DNA of 64,000 nucleotides from the NCBI GenBank assembly GCA_037974665.1, contig CM075764.1:88654825-88718824 (forward strand), written 5' to 3'. Shown piece after piece: positions 33,240 to 44,010 of the stretch (the first letter of the stretch is position 1; every line of letters begins with the position of its first letter). The stretch comes from Ehretia macrophylla (lineage: Eukaryota > Streptophyta > Magnoliopsida > Boraginales > Ehretiaceae). Made by a program: the position numbers and the translations under genes. Below the pieces are notes generated by a model. That model was not told where the DNA came from and made no database searches. It worked only from the letters and a program-made list of their open reading frames with translations.

Positions 33240-33687
33240 ATCCCTCCCCCCAAGTCGAGATCAAGAGGGTGAGATCTAGATTTGGGAGTTGATCTCGAGC
33301 TGAAAGTGCCTAACCCAGGCAGAGTGGGGATGGCCACATCAGCGGTGCATACCCTTCAGATGCTGACACGTCACCTGGCAGTTATGACAAGATGTGACGT
33401 TTGGGATTCCTGAGGTGGTTACAGGAGTTGCCTATAAATAGGGCCTTGACATCTGAGATTCATTTCATACTTTACTAACGAAATTTAGAGCTTTCAGGTA
33501 GGCAACCAAAGTGGTCGGACACTTTTAGCTCGACAAATATCTTCTCGGGGTATTCAGCTCGGAATCTACTAACTCGGAGCCAATTAGGTCAGAGGCAGTT
33601 AGATCGGGTCATCCACGACAACTAGAGCGGTAGGTACGTCCCGACTCCCTTTAGTTATCCCTGTACATATTTTAATTTGTAAACAGG
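33240..33687 (+). promoter_or_regulatory. Promoter and leader of the Tat A antisense gene
   Basis: Starts with the element's polypurine tract read from the other strand (ATCCCTCCCCCC). A strong plus-strand TATA box CCTATAAATAGG lies at 33431-33442, about 245 bp upstream of the ATG at 33688. A probable 5'-UTR intron runs from GTAGGT (33630) to TTTGTAAACAG (33686), putting the splice acceptor one base before the ATG. The same TATA box, leader and splice-like sites are present in Tat B (43754-43765 onward). Confidence 0.65.
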
Positions 33688-35839
33688 ATGGGGAGGTCGG
33701 AGTCGGAAGATTCCCAGGCAATGGAGGTAAGGTCCTATGGAGGGGATGAGAATCCGTCGAGGTCGGAGTCCACCTTGAATGGAGGTCACAGTGATGACAG
33801 TGCCGAGGCTTTTCAAGGATCAACTCAGCCATCTGGGCCTAGGGAGAGTGATGATGATTTCCAAGTGATCGGGGTTAGACGGGTGCAAGAGGAAGCCGAG
33901 GCGGATCCTTTGGCCGACCTGGAAGACTTGGATGAGTTGTTCGCCTATTGCAAGCATGAGTGCCCTTCCATGGTGCAGATGGCCAACGCCAGGCTAAGGG
34001 ATTGGTTGGTGGACCAACACTATAAGATGAAGGTTCCAAGTCGGAATAAGCCCGCCTGCTATCCTCTATCCGATCTCTTCACCATATATGACCTCGCATT
34101 CGATGTCATTCGGCTTCCACTTCTCAACTTCATCGCCGGTATTTTGAACTACTTTGAGCTTAGCCCGGGTCAGATGTCACCAAATGGTTGGGCCATGATG
34201 GTGGCATTTTATGTATTTTGCCTTAAGAGAAAAATAGAGCCGACCCTGCGTCGGTTCAGGCAGTTCTTTGTGTGCAAGCCCAACCCGAAGCAGCCAGGGT
34301 GGTTTCATTTCGCAGCTCGGGCTGTCAATGCCATATTCACCAAGTAGCACTCCTCCAATAAGGGCTGGCACAACAACTACTACTGGGTCGAGCCGGCTGT
34401 GAACTCGGGGTGCAAAGTGGATTGGAATCCCTCACTAAAGAAGAATGTGAACAATGACCCCAAGCTTTCAGAAGCCGAGCTCGCCGAAGTCGGTGTATTA
34501 AGACCCAAGCCGGGTATGCTGATAGATATTGACAGTGTCCTCAAGTGGGACAGAATCTGGAGATCCAAGTTATTCGGGAGAGAACCCGACCTGAGAAAGG
34601 AGCACCCCCATCTACTTCCTGAGCTCGAAGAAAATGCAGATTCCGGCTCAGAAGAGGGTCAGTTCGCAGGATCAATGCCCGACCTCCCTGTCTCCTTGTC
34701 TACCGTTGCTCCCTTTAGTTTGTATTTGGCTATTTATCACCTCTCTTTCATTCATTTTTTTTGCAGACATGGCGGATACGAGAAAGCTTGCGTATGCTCA
34801 AATGAAGAGGAGGACCGAGGCCAGTGACGAAGTCTCAGCTCGGTCTGGCTTGGGCTCTACCATCCCTCAGGAGCAAAGGCAGCGACTCGAGGTCTCTTCC
34901 AAAGGGACGTTGGCGTCTCCCCTAACCAGAAGATCGAGCTCGGATGTGGCGATCCCTGAGCGCTCAGCATCCCGCCCTGATAATAAGAAATGGTCTCGGC
35001 CCAAGTACTCCGGAAAAGGCAAGGCCACGGAGGTGAGCCCTCCCAACAAGGATTTCGTAGAAGCAGCTAAGGTCGCCCGCGATCCCAAGCTGGCATCGGT
35101 CCCGGCGGAGCAGCTTTCACTCAACTTGAGGACGGCCATAGTCACGGTAAGGCATATTTGACCGTGTTGATATGGTTAAGTTTTTTTGGCTCGGCTGATC
35201 ATTTTGTCATCTTTTGTGCAGGCCGAGTCCCACATCCTTTCTGCACTTGGCTTACTCGCCCGAGCCCAAGCTCACTGTGTCGAGCTCGAGCAGCGATTTG
35301 TCAACTCTCGAGCCGAGCTAGAGGCCTTGAGGGAGGATGTCGCCTAGAGGCACAAAGCGGATGAGACAGAGATCGACCGACTGAAGAAAGAGCTCGACGC
35401 GGAGAAGTCCCGGCGCAAGGCCGCGGCCAAGGATGTCGAGCGCTTCAAGAAGGATAAGCGCGAAGCCGAGGCGAAGCTTAAGGATCTGTTAGATCGGGTC
35501 GGCCCACAGGGGGAGAAGGCGGTGGAAGTCTTTAAGTCTTGCCAAGAGGTCGTGGACTGGTTGGCCACAGAGGGTGGGGCGATGGCCAGGTACGCCGAGT
35601 TGGAGTACTACTTCTGGGGCCAAGTCGCAGCTCGGGAGAGAGCGAAGACCTTCTTCCCTGCCACCAAGAATGATTACATCGAAATCTTAGAGGCTCCACT
35701 GCAGGAGTTCTGGGAGATTCCTGAACTTTCAGCCAACTTAACGTCCCAAGCCAATGAGGTAATTGAATTTGTTCAGAAGGGCATGGATCAGGTTGGGGAT
35801 GAAGTCGATGCCACCACCTCCACCGCCGCTCCTAAGTAA
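33688..35839 (+). pseudogene. Tat A antisense additional gene (PF04195-like 'gypsy-type transposon' protein), three exons
   Basis: Spliced plus-strand gene in a minus-strand element. Exons are 33688-34657, 34767-35146 and 35222-35839. Introns are 34658-34766 (GTCAGT...TTTTGCAG, phase 1) and 35147-35221 (GTAAGG...TTGTGCAG, phase 0). The join gives about 655 codons. Residues about 80-230 hold the PF04195-like region (RLRDWLVDQHYKMKVPS, FTIYDLAFDVIRLPL, GILNYFELSPGQMSPN, FVCKPNPKQPGWFHF). Exon 3 encodes a long charged coiled coil (ELEALRED..., ERFKKDKREAEAKLKDLL). Stops at 34345-34347 (TAG where Tat B has TGG) and 35344-35346 (TAG where Tat B has CAG) break it. Compared with Tat B it lacks about 58 residues after LADLEDL. 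The role of such proteins is unknown; nuclear or regulatory functions have only been proposed. Confidence 0.85.
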
Positions 35840-36677
35840 ATTTTGTAGTCGCCCGGGTCAGGCTCTTTGTAATTGTACTCTTTTTTACTTTCAAATGAAA
35901 TGAATTTTCTACTTTTATTTGCGTTTTGTTCGAGTTTGCACATGTGTACTTTTCTCTTCGCAAATTTTCCTCAAGTAAGTGGGGTCGGGCCAATATAATA
36001 GACCTTTCAAACTTAATTAAAATATAAAGAATCGAGCTGGATGCGATTAATGAATTGTCATCCTAATCCGAGCTGGTTAATTAGACAATTATATAATTGT
36101 CCTCGACCTGGACTCGTCAGTCCGATTTAAAATTGGTCATACTAATGTTGACAAATGTTGAGTTCGAGTTTTAGACCCAAAATAACGTCCCGGCCTGAAG
36201 TCAGATTATATCGAGTTGGAACTTAATCCGAACTGGCAAAACTAATCAAATTATTATTGACTATATCCGAGCTAGAACCTTGTCTGAGCTGGTTTACTTG
36301 GATCATTAGCTCGTAATTAAGCGTGGCCGCCGCGTTAATCCAAGTCGGGAGTAGCTCAATAGCTGAGGCACTTGAGCCCGGGTCGGGCATTGCACTGGTT
36401 TACAAAATATGTTTGTATTGAAATTGTACATGAAGTACTTGGGCTCGGGAGCCGATTACAAGAAATGTTTTGACTCGAGGCCTTTAGCAAAGACTTCAGC
36501 TCGGGGCCTATACAAAAGTCTCCAACTCGGAAGCCGTTACAAGAGATTCCGGCTCAAGGGCCGTTACAAGAGATTCCGGCTCAGGGGCCGTTACACAAAA
36601 TATCTCTTCAGGTACACCATGTGCCATGCATTTTTCAATTGCTTCCCGTATTTATCGTGGAGGTAGAAGGTCCCAGG
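35840..36677. other. Tat A spacer between antisense gene and pol, with ~27-bp tandem repeats
   Basis: Non-coding zone where plus-strand and minus-strand transcripts converge. The A-rich stretch after 35839 (AATGAAATGAATTTTC) may supply poly-A signals for the antisense gene. At about 36435-36605 a degenerate tandem repeat of CGGCTC(A/G)GGGGCCGTTACAA units occurs about six times. The same block is present in Tat B (47560-47738). Confidence 0.7.
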
Positions 36678-37835
36678 TTAGACTTCTTTCACGACTTCGT
36701 ACGGACCCTCCCAGGTCGGGGAGAGCTTGTTGCTCGAGCGTGGCAAAAAGATAGCATTTAAAAGGACGAGGTCGCCAACATTAATAGGTTTAGGCTTGAC
36801 CTGTTTGGCGAAGGCTCTTTGCATGGTAGCTTTGTTGGTTAGCATCCTGATTTGAGCTTTAGCTCGGAGCTCTTCGGTGAGGTCGAGCTCTTCACGGATA
36901 AGTGCTCTGTTTATTTCTGGATCATGGTGGAGGGTTCTACTTGTCGGAGACCCGATCTCCACTGGCAGTACCGCTTGAGTACCAAAGGTCAGCTCGAAGG
37001 GCGATTATCCCGTTGCCGAGCTGGTGGTGGTCCGCTGAGCCCACAACACCTCGGGAAGAATCGATGCCCACTGGCCCTCTGCTTTCTCCAGCTTGGTTTT
37101 CAGACCTTGTAAAATGATTTGGTTAGTCCTTTCAACTTGGCCATTACTTTGAGGGTGATCAATATATGAGAATCTGAGATCGATCCCAATCTCATCACAT
37201 TTGCCTCGAAAGTATGCACTGTCAAATTGCTTGCCGTGGTCAGTAATGATGACCTTTGGTACCCCAAATCGGAAAATGATATTTTTTCACACGAAATTCC
37301 AAGCTGCCTTGTCTATTATTCTAGCAACACCTTCGGCCTCAGGCCATTTGGTGAAGTAGTCTACTGCTACGAATGCGTGCTTCTTTTGGCCAACGCCAGT
37401 TGGCAATAGGCCGATGATATCTAGACCCCATTGATAGAATGGCTACGGGCTCATCATCACTGTGAGGTCTACCGCTGGCTTCCTCTGTACATTGGCGAAC
37501 CTTTGGCAAGTGTCACCCTTTTTTACATACTCTTTGGTATCTTGTTCTAAGGTTGGCCAGAAATAGCCTTGCCTCAATGCCTTCCGAGCCAGGGCCTTGC
37601 CACCCAAGTGGTTTCCATATACTCCTTCATGGATCTCCCGGAGTATATAGTTTCCCCCCTCGGGCCCAACACACTTTAAGAGAGGCCAAGTGTAGGCTCT
37701 CTTGTAGAGTTGCCTGGCAATTATGACGAACCTTGAGGCTTGTTTCATGAGTTTTCGAGCTGCTTTTTCATCCTCCGGGGTCATACCCCCTCCAAATAGT
37801 CCACGATTGGTTTGGTCCAATCTGGGCTTAAATTA
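36678..37835 (-). pseudogene. Tat A integrase
   Basis: Inserts element cDNA into the genome. The zinc region HEGVYGNHLGGK...GDTCQRFA has Gly where the first Cys of the CxxC pair is expected (Tat B keeps CDTC). In the core the first Asp (WGLDIIG), second Asp (IITDHGKQF) and Glu (NGQVERTNQ) are all present. The C-terminal part ends KLSPTWEGPYEVVKEV. A frameshift at about 37795 (one G fewer than in Tat B) and several in-frame stops (near 37440, 37285 and 37005) disable it. Confidence 0.85.
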
Positions 37836-37859
37836 AGCTCGGCTACGGCCTGCATCCCT

Positions 37860-38309
37860 AACTAGATACTTGGTTTGGATACTTCTTCCACATAGACCAG
37901 AGCAAGTCGACTCTCGCCCAAGGCCAACCTGGACAGGGCGTCAGCCTTCATATTCCCCTCCCTCAAAATTTGTTGTATCTTGAACCTTTTGAGCCCTGAG
38001 GTCAAATCCTTGACTCTGTTGAGGTAGGCCATCATAGCATTGTCCTTGGCTTTGAATTCTCCCGATATCTGACTAGAAACCAACTGAGAGTCGGTGCTCA
38101 GGTCGACTGCCTATGCCCCAAGCTGAGCTGCAATTTTCAGCCCCGCAATCACCGCTTTGTATTTAGCTTCATTATTGGATGCCAGAAAGGCAAACTTGAG
38201 GGAGTATTAGTGCTTATGCTGGGTCGGGTCAAGGATGACCACCCCAGCTCCACTTCTAGACTTCCCTGAGGCCCCATCCACATAGATCTTCCATACATCA
38301 TCCGGATCA
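37860..38309 (-). pseudogene. Tat A additional (archaeal-type) RNase H
   Basis: Second RNase H domain typical of Tat elements. It begins VWKIYVDGASGKSRSGAG (first Asp), then AKYKAVIAGLKIA (acidic residue replaced by Lys-Ala here; Tat B has AKYEAMVAG), DLSTDSQLV and GNMKADALSRL (last Asp). Stops near 38205 and 38110 interrupt it. In intact elements it degrades RNA in RNA/DNA hybrids during reverse transcription. Confidence 0.75.
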
Positions 38310-39834
38310 TGGTCGGTTCGGCCAGTGCATTCCACCACAAAGTCCAAGATACCTTGGGCTTTGATGGCTGTTCTGGGCTGGTAGGTGATATCAAATTGAC
38401 TCAGCTCAATTGCCCATTTCAGCAGCCTGCCCGACACCTCCGGCTTGTGCATGATAGATTTGAGTGGGGCATCCGTCATGACCTTAATTGGATGAGCATC
38501 AAAGTACGACTTCAGCTTTCTTGCGGCCATGATAAACGCGAGGGAGAGTTTTTTCAAGGAGGAGTATCTCACCTCGGCCCCTTGTAAGGTCTTGCTGACA
38601 TAATAGACCGGCTTCTGCTCCTTCCCTTCTTCGTGGACCAGTGCCGCCGCCACTGCTGTCCCTGAGCATGCTAAATATAGTACCAGCTCCTCCCCCATCT
38701 CAGGTCGGGATAGCAGGGTGGCGAAGCTAGATACCTTTTCAGCTCTTGGAAGGCGTTCTGGCATTCCGTAGTCCATTCGAAGTTCTTAGGATTCCTCAAT
38801 ATTTTGAACAGAGGTGCACACTTGTCGGCCGACCTAGACATGAATCTGCCCAACACCACGACCTTGCCCGCGAGCACCTGGACGTCCTTTATGCAGGTTG
38901 GCAGTGCCAGGTCAAGTATCGCTTGAACCTTCTCCGAGTTGGCTTCTATTCTACGGGCTATGACCATGAAGCCTAGAAACATTCCTACCTTAACGCCAAA
39001 TGTGCACTATTTCGGGTTCAGCTTTATCCCAAATTGCTCCATTACGGCGAAGGCTTTAGCCAGGTCAGCTACATGATCTTCTGCCCTTCTATTCTTGACC
39101 AACATGCCATCTACATAGATCTCCATATTTTGGCCAATTTGATTTTTGAAAACTTTGTTCACCATCCGAGTGTAAGTAGCTCCAGCATTCTTGAGACCAA
39201 AAGGCATGACCTCATAGTAGTAGAGACTTTTATCGGTGGTGAAGGCAGTTTTCTCTTTGTCTCCGGGAGCCATTTTGATTTGGTTATAGCCTTTGAAGGC
39301 ATCCATGAAAGAGAGTAGCTCAAATCCGGAGGTGGCATCCACCATCTGATCAATCCGAGGTAGGGAAAAGCAGTCCTTAGGGCAGACTTTATTGAGGTCG
39401 ATAAAGTCAATACACAGTCTCCATCCACCCGAGGACTTGGTCACCAGCACCACGTTGGATAACCAGCTTGGGTACTGGATTTCCTTTATGTGGCCGGCGT
39501 CTACCAATTTGTCGACCTTTTCTACTATGATTTGTTGCTTATCATAATGGAAGTGCCTGCGCTTTTGCTTTACCAGATAGTGATTTGGGTCGGCATTCAG
39601 GTGATGCTCAATCACTCCCGGGTCAATACCTATCATGTCAGAGGGAGACCATGCAAATATGTGTTCAACTTTCAGTAGAAATTGGCTTATACCTTTCTTG
39701 AGGTCGGTAGAGAGTTCACTTCTGATTTTTTCTTTCTTTGTTTCATCGGAGAGTTCCACCTCTTGAAGGTCTTCAGCCGGGCTGCCTCTCTTAGCATCCC
39801 TATTCTCCTCAGGCAAATCTGGTCCCTAGCTAAC
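38310..39834 (-). pseudogene. Tat A reverse transcriptase and RNase H
   Basis: RT motifs: WRLCIDFIDLNKVCPKD, LPRIDQMVDATSG, SFMDAFKGYNQI, VMPFGLKNAGATY and the active site MEIYVDGMLV near 39110. There the second catalytic Asp is Gly (YVDG; Tat B has DD at the same place), so polymerase activity should be lost. The RNase H part is LACSGTAVAAALVHEEG, PVYYVSKTLQGAE and MTDAPLKSIM. A frameshift near 38700 and stops (one at about 39007) add to the damage. The upstream linker contains LSDETKKEKI and HIFAWSPSDM, typical of Tat pol. Confidence 0.87.
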
Positions 39835-40449
39835 CTAATATTTGGGTCGAAGGGAGTTTTCATAATATTCCCGAGCTGAGAGTTGGGCCCCGCGAATGGT
39901 GGTCGTGTCAGCCGGGGTCGGGAATTTTAGGGCCTGGTGGTAAGTTGAAGGGACAGCCCTAAAATGATTGAGTGCTACCCAACCTAAAATCCCATTATAA
40001 GTGGAATTGCAATCCATCACAATGAAGTTGGCTTGCATTGAGACCCGCTTGTCTCCATCTTCCAGCTTCAGCGGGAGGTTGATGACCCCCTCAGCTTGGC
40101 GGGCTTGTCCGGTGAAACCAGCTAAAGTACCCCTCAATGGCCTGAGTTGGCTCATGTCTAACCCCATTTACTCAAATGCTTTCAAGAATAGGACTTCTGC
40201 CGAGCTCCTAGTATCCACTATCAGCCTCTTCATGGTGAAGTTGACTATTTCAGCGCTGATTACTAGTGGGTCATCATGGGGCAATATCACCCCCTTCAAA
40301 TTTTCTGAGGAGAATGTGAGCTCCTCCATCTTCGGGACCGGACCCCGCGCCGGTCCGTACTCCCTCCCAGCCCGAACATAACCCTTCCTACCCGTTGAGG
40401 TCTCCCCACCCGACGCCAATCCTCTTGCAATGGTCTCAATCATAGCCAA
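39835..40449 (-). pseudogene. Tat A protease region
   Basis: Aspartic protease between gag and RT: LVISAEIVNFTMKRLIVDTR, then VLFLKAFE, LRGTLAGFTG and FIVMDCNSTYNGILGW. The catalytic DTG triplet reads DTR near 40215 (a G-to-A change would explain it). A stop follows at about 40168. Confidence 0.8.
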
Positions 40450-41863
40450 ACGTCCGCCCCTAGCCTGGCGCCTAGGTGGACTCCTCTATCTATCTCTTTG
40501 ATCGTGATTCTGGGTATGTACCTCCGGAGATGACTTCGGGTTATCAGTGCCTCGATCTCCTGTTTCAAGTCTTTGCACTCTTCAGTGGTATGTTCGTAGT
40601 CCATGTGGTAGCGGCAATATTTGGTTCTATTGTGCTTCTCAAGTTGGCTTTTCATCCTTAGAGCTGAAGGCATGTGGTTCTGGTGCTGGATCTCCATCAA
40701 GATCTGCTCCCTTGTGGCATTAAGGGGAGTGAACATAGTGAACCGGGGGTTCTGCTTTGGCTGATGAGGCTGCTTACCTCGGTCGTTTTGGACTTTACCC
40801 CCAGGTTGGGCTCGGGAGGTCTCTCCCTTCTTACTGGCTTCCTTCTCCTTGTTATCATCCCTATTCACTTGATAGATTTCTTCTGAGTATATGTACCTTT
40901 CTGGTCGTACCATCAGCTTGGCTACAGTATCCGCGGGGTCGATGGCCAAGGAAGATGTAAGGGGGCCAGACCTGAGCCCACTCTGGTAAACCATCAACAC
41001 CATAGAGTCCTCCAGGTTGGGTATTCTGAGGGACTCTTCATTGAATCTAGCTGTGTAACCCCTCAAACTTTCCCCTCTATGCTGCTTCACCAACAACAAT
41101 GTAGAAGTATGGCGGGTGACGAGTCGGCTTCCCGTGAAGCGGGATAGGAAAGCCTCAGCTAGCTGATAAAAATTTGTAATAGAATCGGGATAAAGTTTTT
41201 GGAACCAGTCCAAGGCATTGCCAACCAGGGTGGTCGGGAATGTCTTCGTCTTCATGAGGTCGGACATGTCATGCAGACTTATGTGGTGGTCAAAGTTGAG
41301 CAAGTGGCTGGCTGGGTTGCCGTCCCCGTTGTAGACTGCTAGGTTGGGCATCCGGTTGCTAGTGGGTAGTGGCGTGGCTAGTAGCTCGGGTGAGAGTGGG
41401 CTTACGCGGAGCTGGTTAATGACCTTGGCTATGGCAGCCGCGGTCATGGCCTGCTAGGGGTCGACTTGAGCCGCTCTTTACCTCTCGCTTCATCGGGTCC
41501 CACCACTAGCTCTAGGAAGCCCTCTTCGTCTTGCGTCCGTTTTTGCCTTAGGGTTGGGATGCGAAACTGTGGACGCGCGGGCCCAGGCATAACTACTTAC
41601 AGAGCCGGGGGGTCCTTAGCTAGCCGGGCTACATGCTCCTTAAGTTTCTCAAACATCTTCAGCATCATCTTTATCTCCGGTGACAGGCTAGAGTTGGGGT
41701 CTCCATCTATTGTGGGGTTGGTTTGGGTGGCTAAGTGTATACGCTGGCTCGTTCTAACGTCATCTTGGGTTGGTTCTTGGCTAGGTACTTGTGTGGTTTC
41801 GAGGTCCCCATCCGAGTTGGGCGGGTCCTTTATCGGTGTACTGTGACTTCTCGTTTGTACCAT
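40440..41863 (-). pseudogene. Tat A gag
   Basis: Starts MVQTRSHSTPI at 41863, about 67 bases downstream of the PBS. The capsid part reads MPNLAVYNGDGNPASHLLNF, TFPTTLVGNALDWFQKLYP, LAEAFLSRFTGSR and ESLRGYTARFNEESLRI (Retrotrans_gag). It continues with a charged linker and a zinc-knuckle-like YCRYHMDYEHTTEEC near the end. Stop near 41597, frameshift between 41597 and 41447, another near 40490. Confidence 0.85.
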
Positions 41864-41930
41864 GGTGATTACTCAATGAGTGGTGAGAAGAGTGATAGAA
41901 AGAACTCGTTTCCCACAGACGATGCCAAAC

Positions 41931-42337
41931 TGTCGAGGTCGAAATCTCGACGTTGAGGTCGGGAGCTAATTCTACCGAGCAGGAAATCTAGGTCGGCTTC
42001 TTGACCTGAATTTTTGGGTCGGCTACCTGACCTACACAAGGAAAATGAAGGAAAAGGTGGGGTGATGACCCGAATTTTCCCTTCAGGTACGCGATTGATT
42101 AGTATGTCCGAGCTGGAGAAGTAGCTGACAACATTTAATGCAGTGCAACTTTATGTCCCATCAGGGCTTTATGTCCTATCAGAACAGCTGTTTGCCGAGG
42201 TCAGGGTTTTCGTAGGTCGGGGTGAGGTTGAATCAGCATCCAGGTTGGGCATTAGCTGAATGTGCTGGGTTTGGCTCGGATTAGCCCGCCTCAGCTAGGA
42301 ATGGGCATGGTACCTCAGCTCGGGGTCCCCCTCGTCA
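41931..42337 (-). repeat. 5' LTR of Tat A (407 bp), lacking its TATA segment
   Basis: Plus-strand limits are TGTCGAGGTCGA to CCCTCGTCA. The PBS lies directly left of it (41912-41930). Relative to the 3' LTR, about 68 bp are missing between two CATTTAATG direct repeats, including the TATA box. Confidence 0.88.
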
Positions 42338-43075
42338 TAAACTATTAGAAAGATTACCTATAGCCTATTTGATAAATAATTATATACGGAAAGGAATCTA
42401 CCTATGAAGCATGGTCGAGTTTAGTAATCCTCGCCTCTGAAAACTTTTCCCTGCGGCCTTTTAGTTCCCTGTGGCATTAGATGGCCGAGCTAACCTTAGT
42501 CTTAGGAGGCCGAGCTAACCTTGGCATTAGAAATCTTATCGATTAAACTATGAGCTCGTCATGGCTATTATTCTTATGCTGATACAAAATAAATATTCAA
42601 GGTGTTTACTCCGTAATAATATTCCTGTCACTTCAAGCTGTCATTCTGCTCACTATTGATTGCATCGGCATTTTCTTTTTTATGTGCTTACTTGTTAAGT
42701 GCTCACTATTGAACCACAATGCCCAATTTCGTGGCTATTACAGCATGATTGCATTGCAAATGCCTTCAACTTTTGATATCATTAATCATATGTTTATATG
42801 CTCATCATTAATATGCAATTATTCATGTGCAAGCTGGTATGCAAATAACACTAAGAGAGTGTTGTCAATGATGACAACGGGTGAATATGATGTTTGTGAG
42901 GCGGCCGAGGCAAAGTTTGCATTAGAAGGCTCAGGAAAATTGTGTTTCTCAGGTTTTGTGCCAAAGGTGTTTGTTACAAAGTCAAAGTGGACTTTGCATT
43001 AAGGAACTTAGACAATTATATAGCTCTCATGATTATGTGACAATGTGAATTTTGCATCAGAAACTTATACACGAG
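42338..43075 (+). other. Element E interior, right part; non-coding
   Basis: Continues element E after Tat A. It contains words such as GGCCGAGCTAACCTT found in similar form at 32500-32640. The longest ORF (42682-43002) has no recognisable domain. It ends at ACGAG before the Tat B LTR. Confidence 0.5.
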
Positions 43076-43556
43076 TATCGAGGTTAAGAATCTCATAGTG
43101 AGGATGGACTGCTACGCTTGCCGAGCTGAACTTTCTGGTTGGCCTCCTAGCTAAACTTTCAGGTCGGCCTCCGAGTTGAACTTTTTGGTCGGTCGCTAAA
43201 CTTGCACAAGGAAAGGAAAGGAAAAGGTCGGGTGATGACCCGGATTTTTTCCTCGGGCGTGTGAATGATTAGTATGTCTGAGCTGGCAAGGTAGCTGAGT
43301 GCAATAATGACGAGTTACCCAGAAATGAAGGGGTGGAGCTCTATTTATACTAAATTTGGACCTGACAGCATTTAATGCGGTGCAGCTTTATGTCATATCA
43401 AGACAGTTGGCACTGAGGTCGGGGTTTTTCAGGGTTGAGGTGAGGTCGGATCAGCATCTAGGTTGGGCATTAGCTGAAATGTGTTGGGCTTGGCTTGGAT
43501 TAGCCCACCTCAGCTCGGAGTGGGCATCATACCTCAGCTCGGGGTCCCCTTCATCA
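43076..43556 (-). repeat. 3' LTR of Tat B (481 bp)
   Basis: Parallel to 32765-33239 with one terminal base changed (TATCGAGG instead of TGTCGAGG). The polypurine tract (plus ATCCTCCCCTCCCC) follows. The minus-strand TATA segment (GAGCTCTATTTATACT on plus, near 43336) is retained. Confidence 0.85.
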
Positions 43557-44010
43557 ATCCTCCCCTCCCCTCCAAGTCGAGATCGAGAGGGTGAGATCTA
43601 GATTTGGGAGTTGTTCCTGAGATGGAGTTGCCCGACCCCGGCAGAGTGGGGATTGCCACGTCAGTAGTACTTACCCTTCAAATAGCTGACACGTCACCTG
43701 GCAGTTATGACAAGATGCGACGTTTGGGATTCCCGAGGTGGTTACTAGAGTTGCCTATAAATAGGGCCTTGACATCCGAGATTCATTTCACACTTTGCTT
43801 ACTAAATTCAGAGCTTTCAAGTCGGCAACCAGGGTGGTCGGACACTTTTAGCTCAAAAAATATCTTCTCAGGGTATTCAGCTCAAGATCCATTAGCTCGG
43901 AGCCAATTAGGTCGGAGGCAATTAGATCGGGTTATCTTCAACAGCTAGAGTGGTAGGTACGTCCCGACTCCCTTTAGTTATTCCTGCACATATTTTAATT
44001 TGTAAATAGG
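43557..44010 (+). promoter_or_regulatory. Promoter and leader of the Tat B antisense gene
   Basis: TATA box CCTATAAATAGG at 43754-43765, about 245 bp before the ATG at 44011, at the same distance as in Tat A. A GTAGGTACG donor near 43950 and a TTTGTAAATAG acceptor next to the ATG suggest the same short 5'-UTR intron. Confidence 0.62.

Larger units (their letters stand above)
32765..42337 (-). mobile_element. Tat-lineage gypsy element A (complete)
   Basis: Minus-strand element with its 5' LTR at 42337-41931, PBS (minus GTTTGGCATCGTCTGTGGG) and gag-pol 41863-36678. A non-coding spacer, a plus-strand additional gene (33688-35839), a polypurine tract (minus GGGGGGAGGGAT) and the 3' LTR 33239-32765 follow. 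Flanks TAAGC and TAAAC are a 5-bp duplication with one mismatch. An extra RNase H after the retroviral-type one and an antisense extra ORF carrying a PF04195-like domain are hallmarks of the plant Tat lineage. All frames are broken, and the RT active site and protease motif are mutated. Confidence 0.88.

Noticed and set aside
40001-40381. Plus-strand ORFs of 60-130 codons across 36800-41900
   Set aside because: They are antisense to the clear gag-pol reading of Tat A and have no domain. Only the spliced gene at 33688-35839 is supported on that strand.
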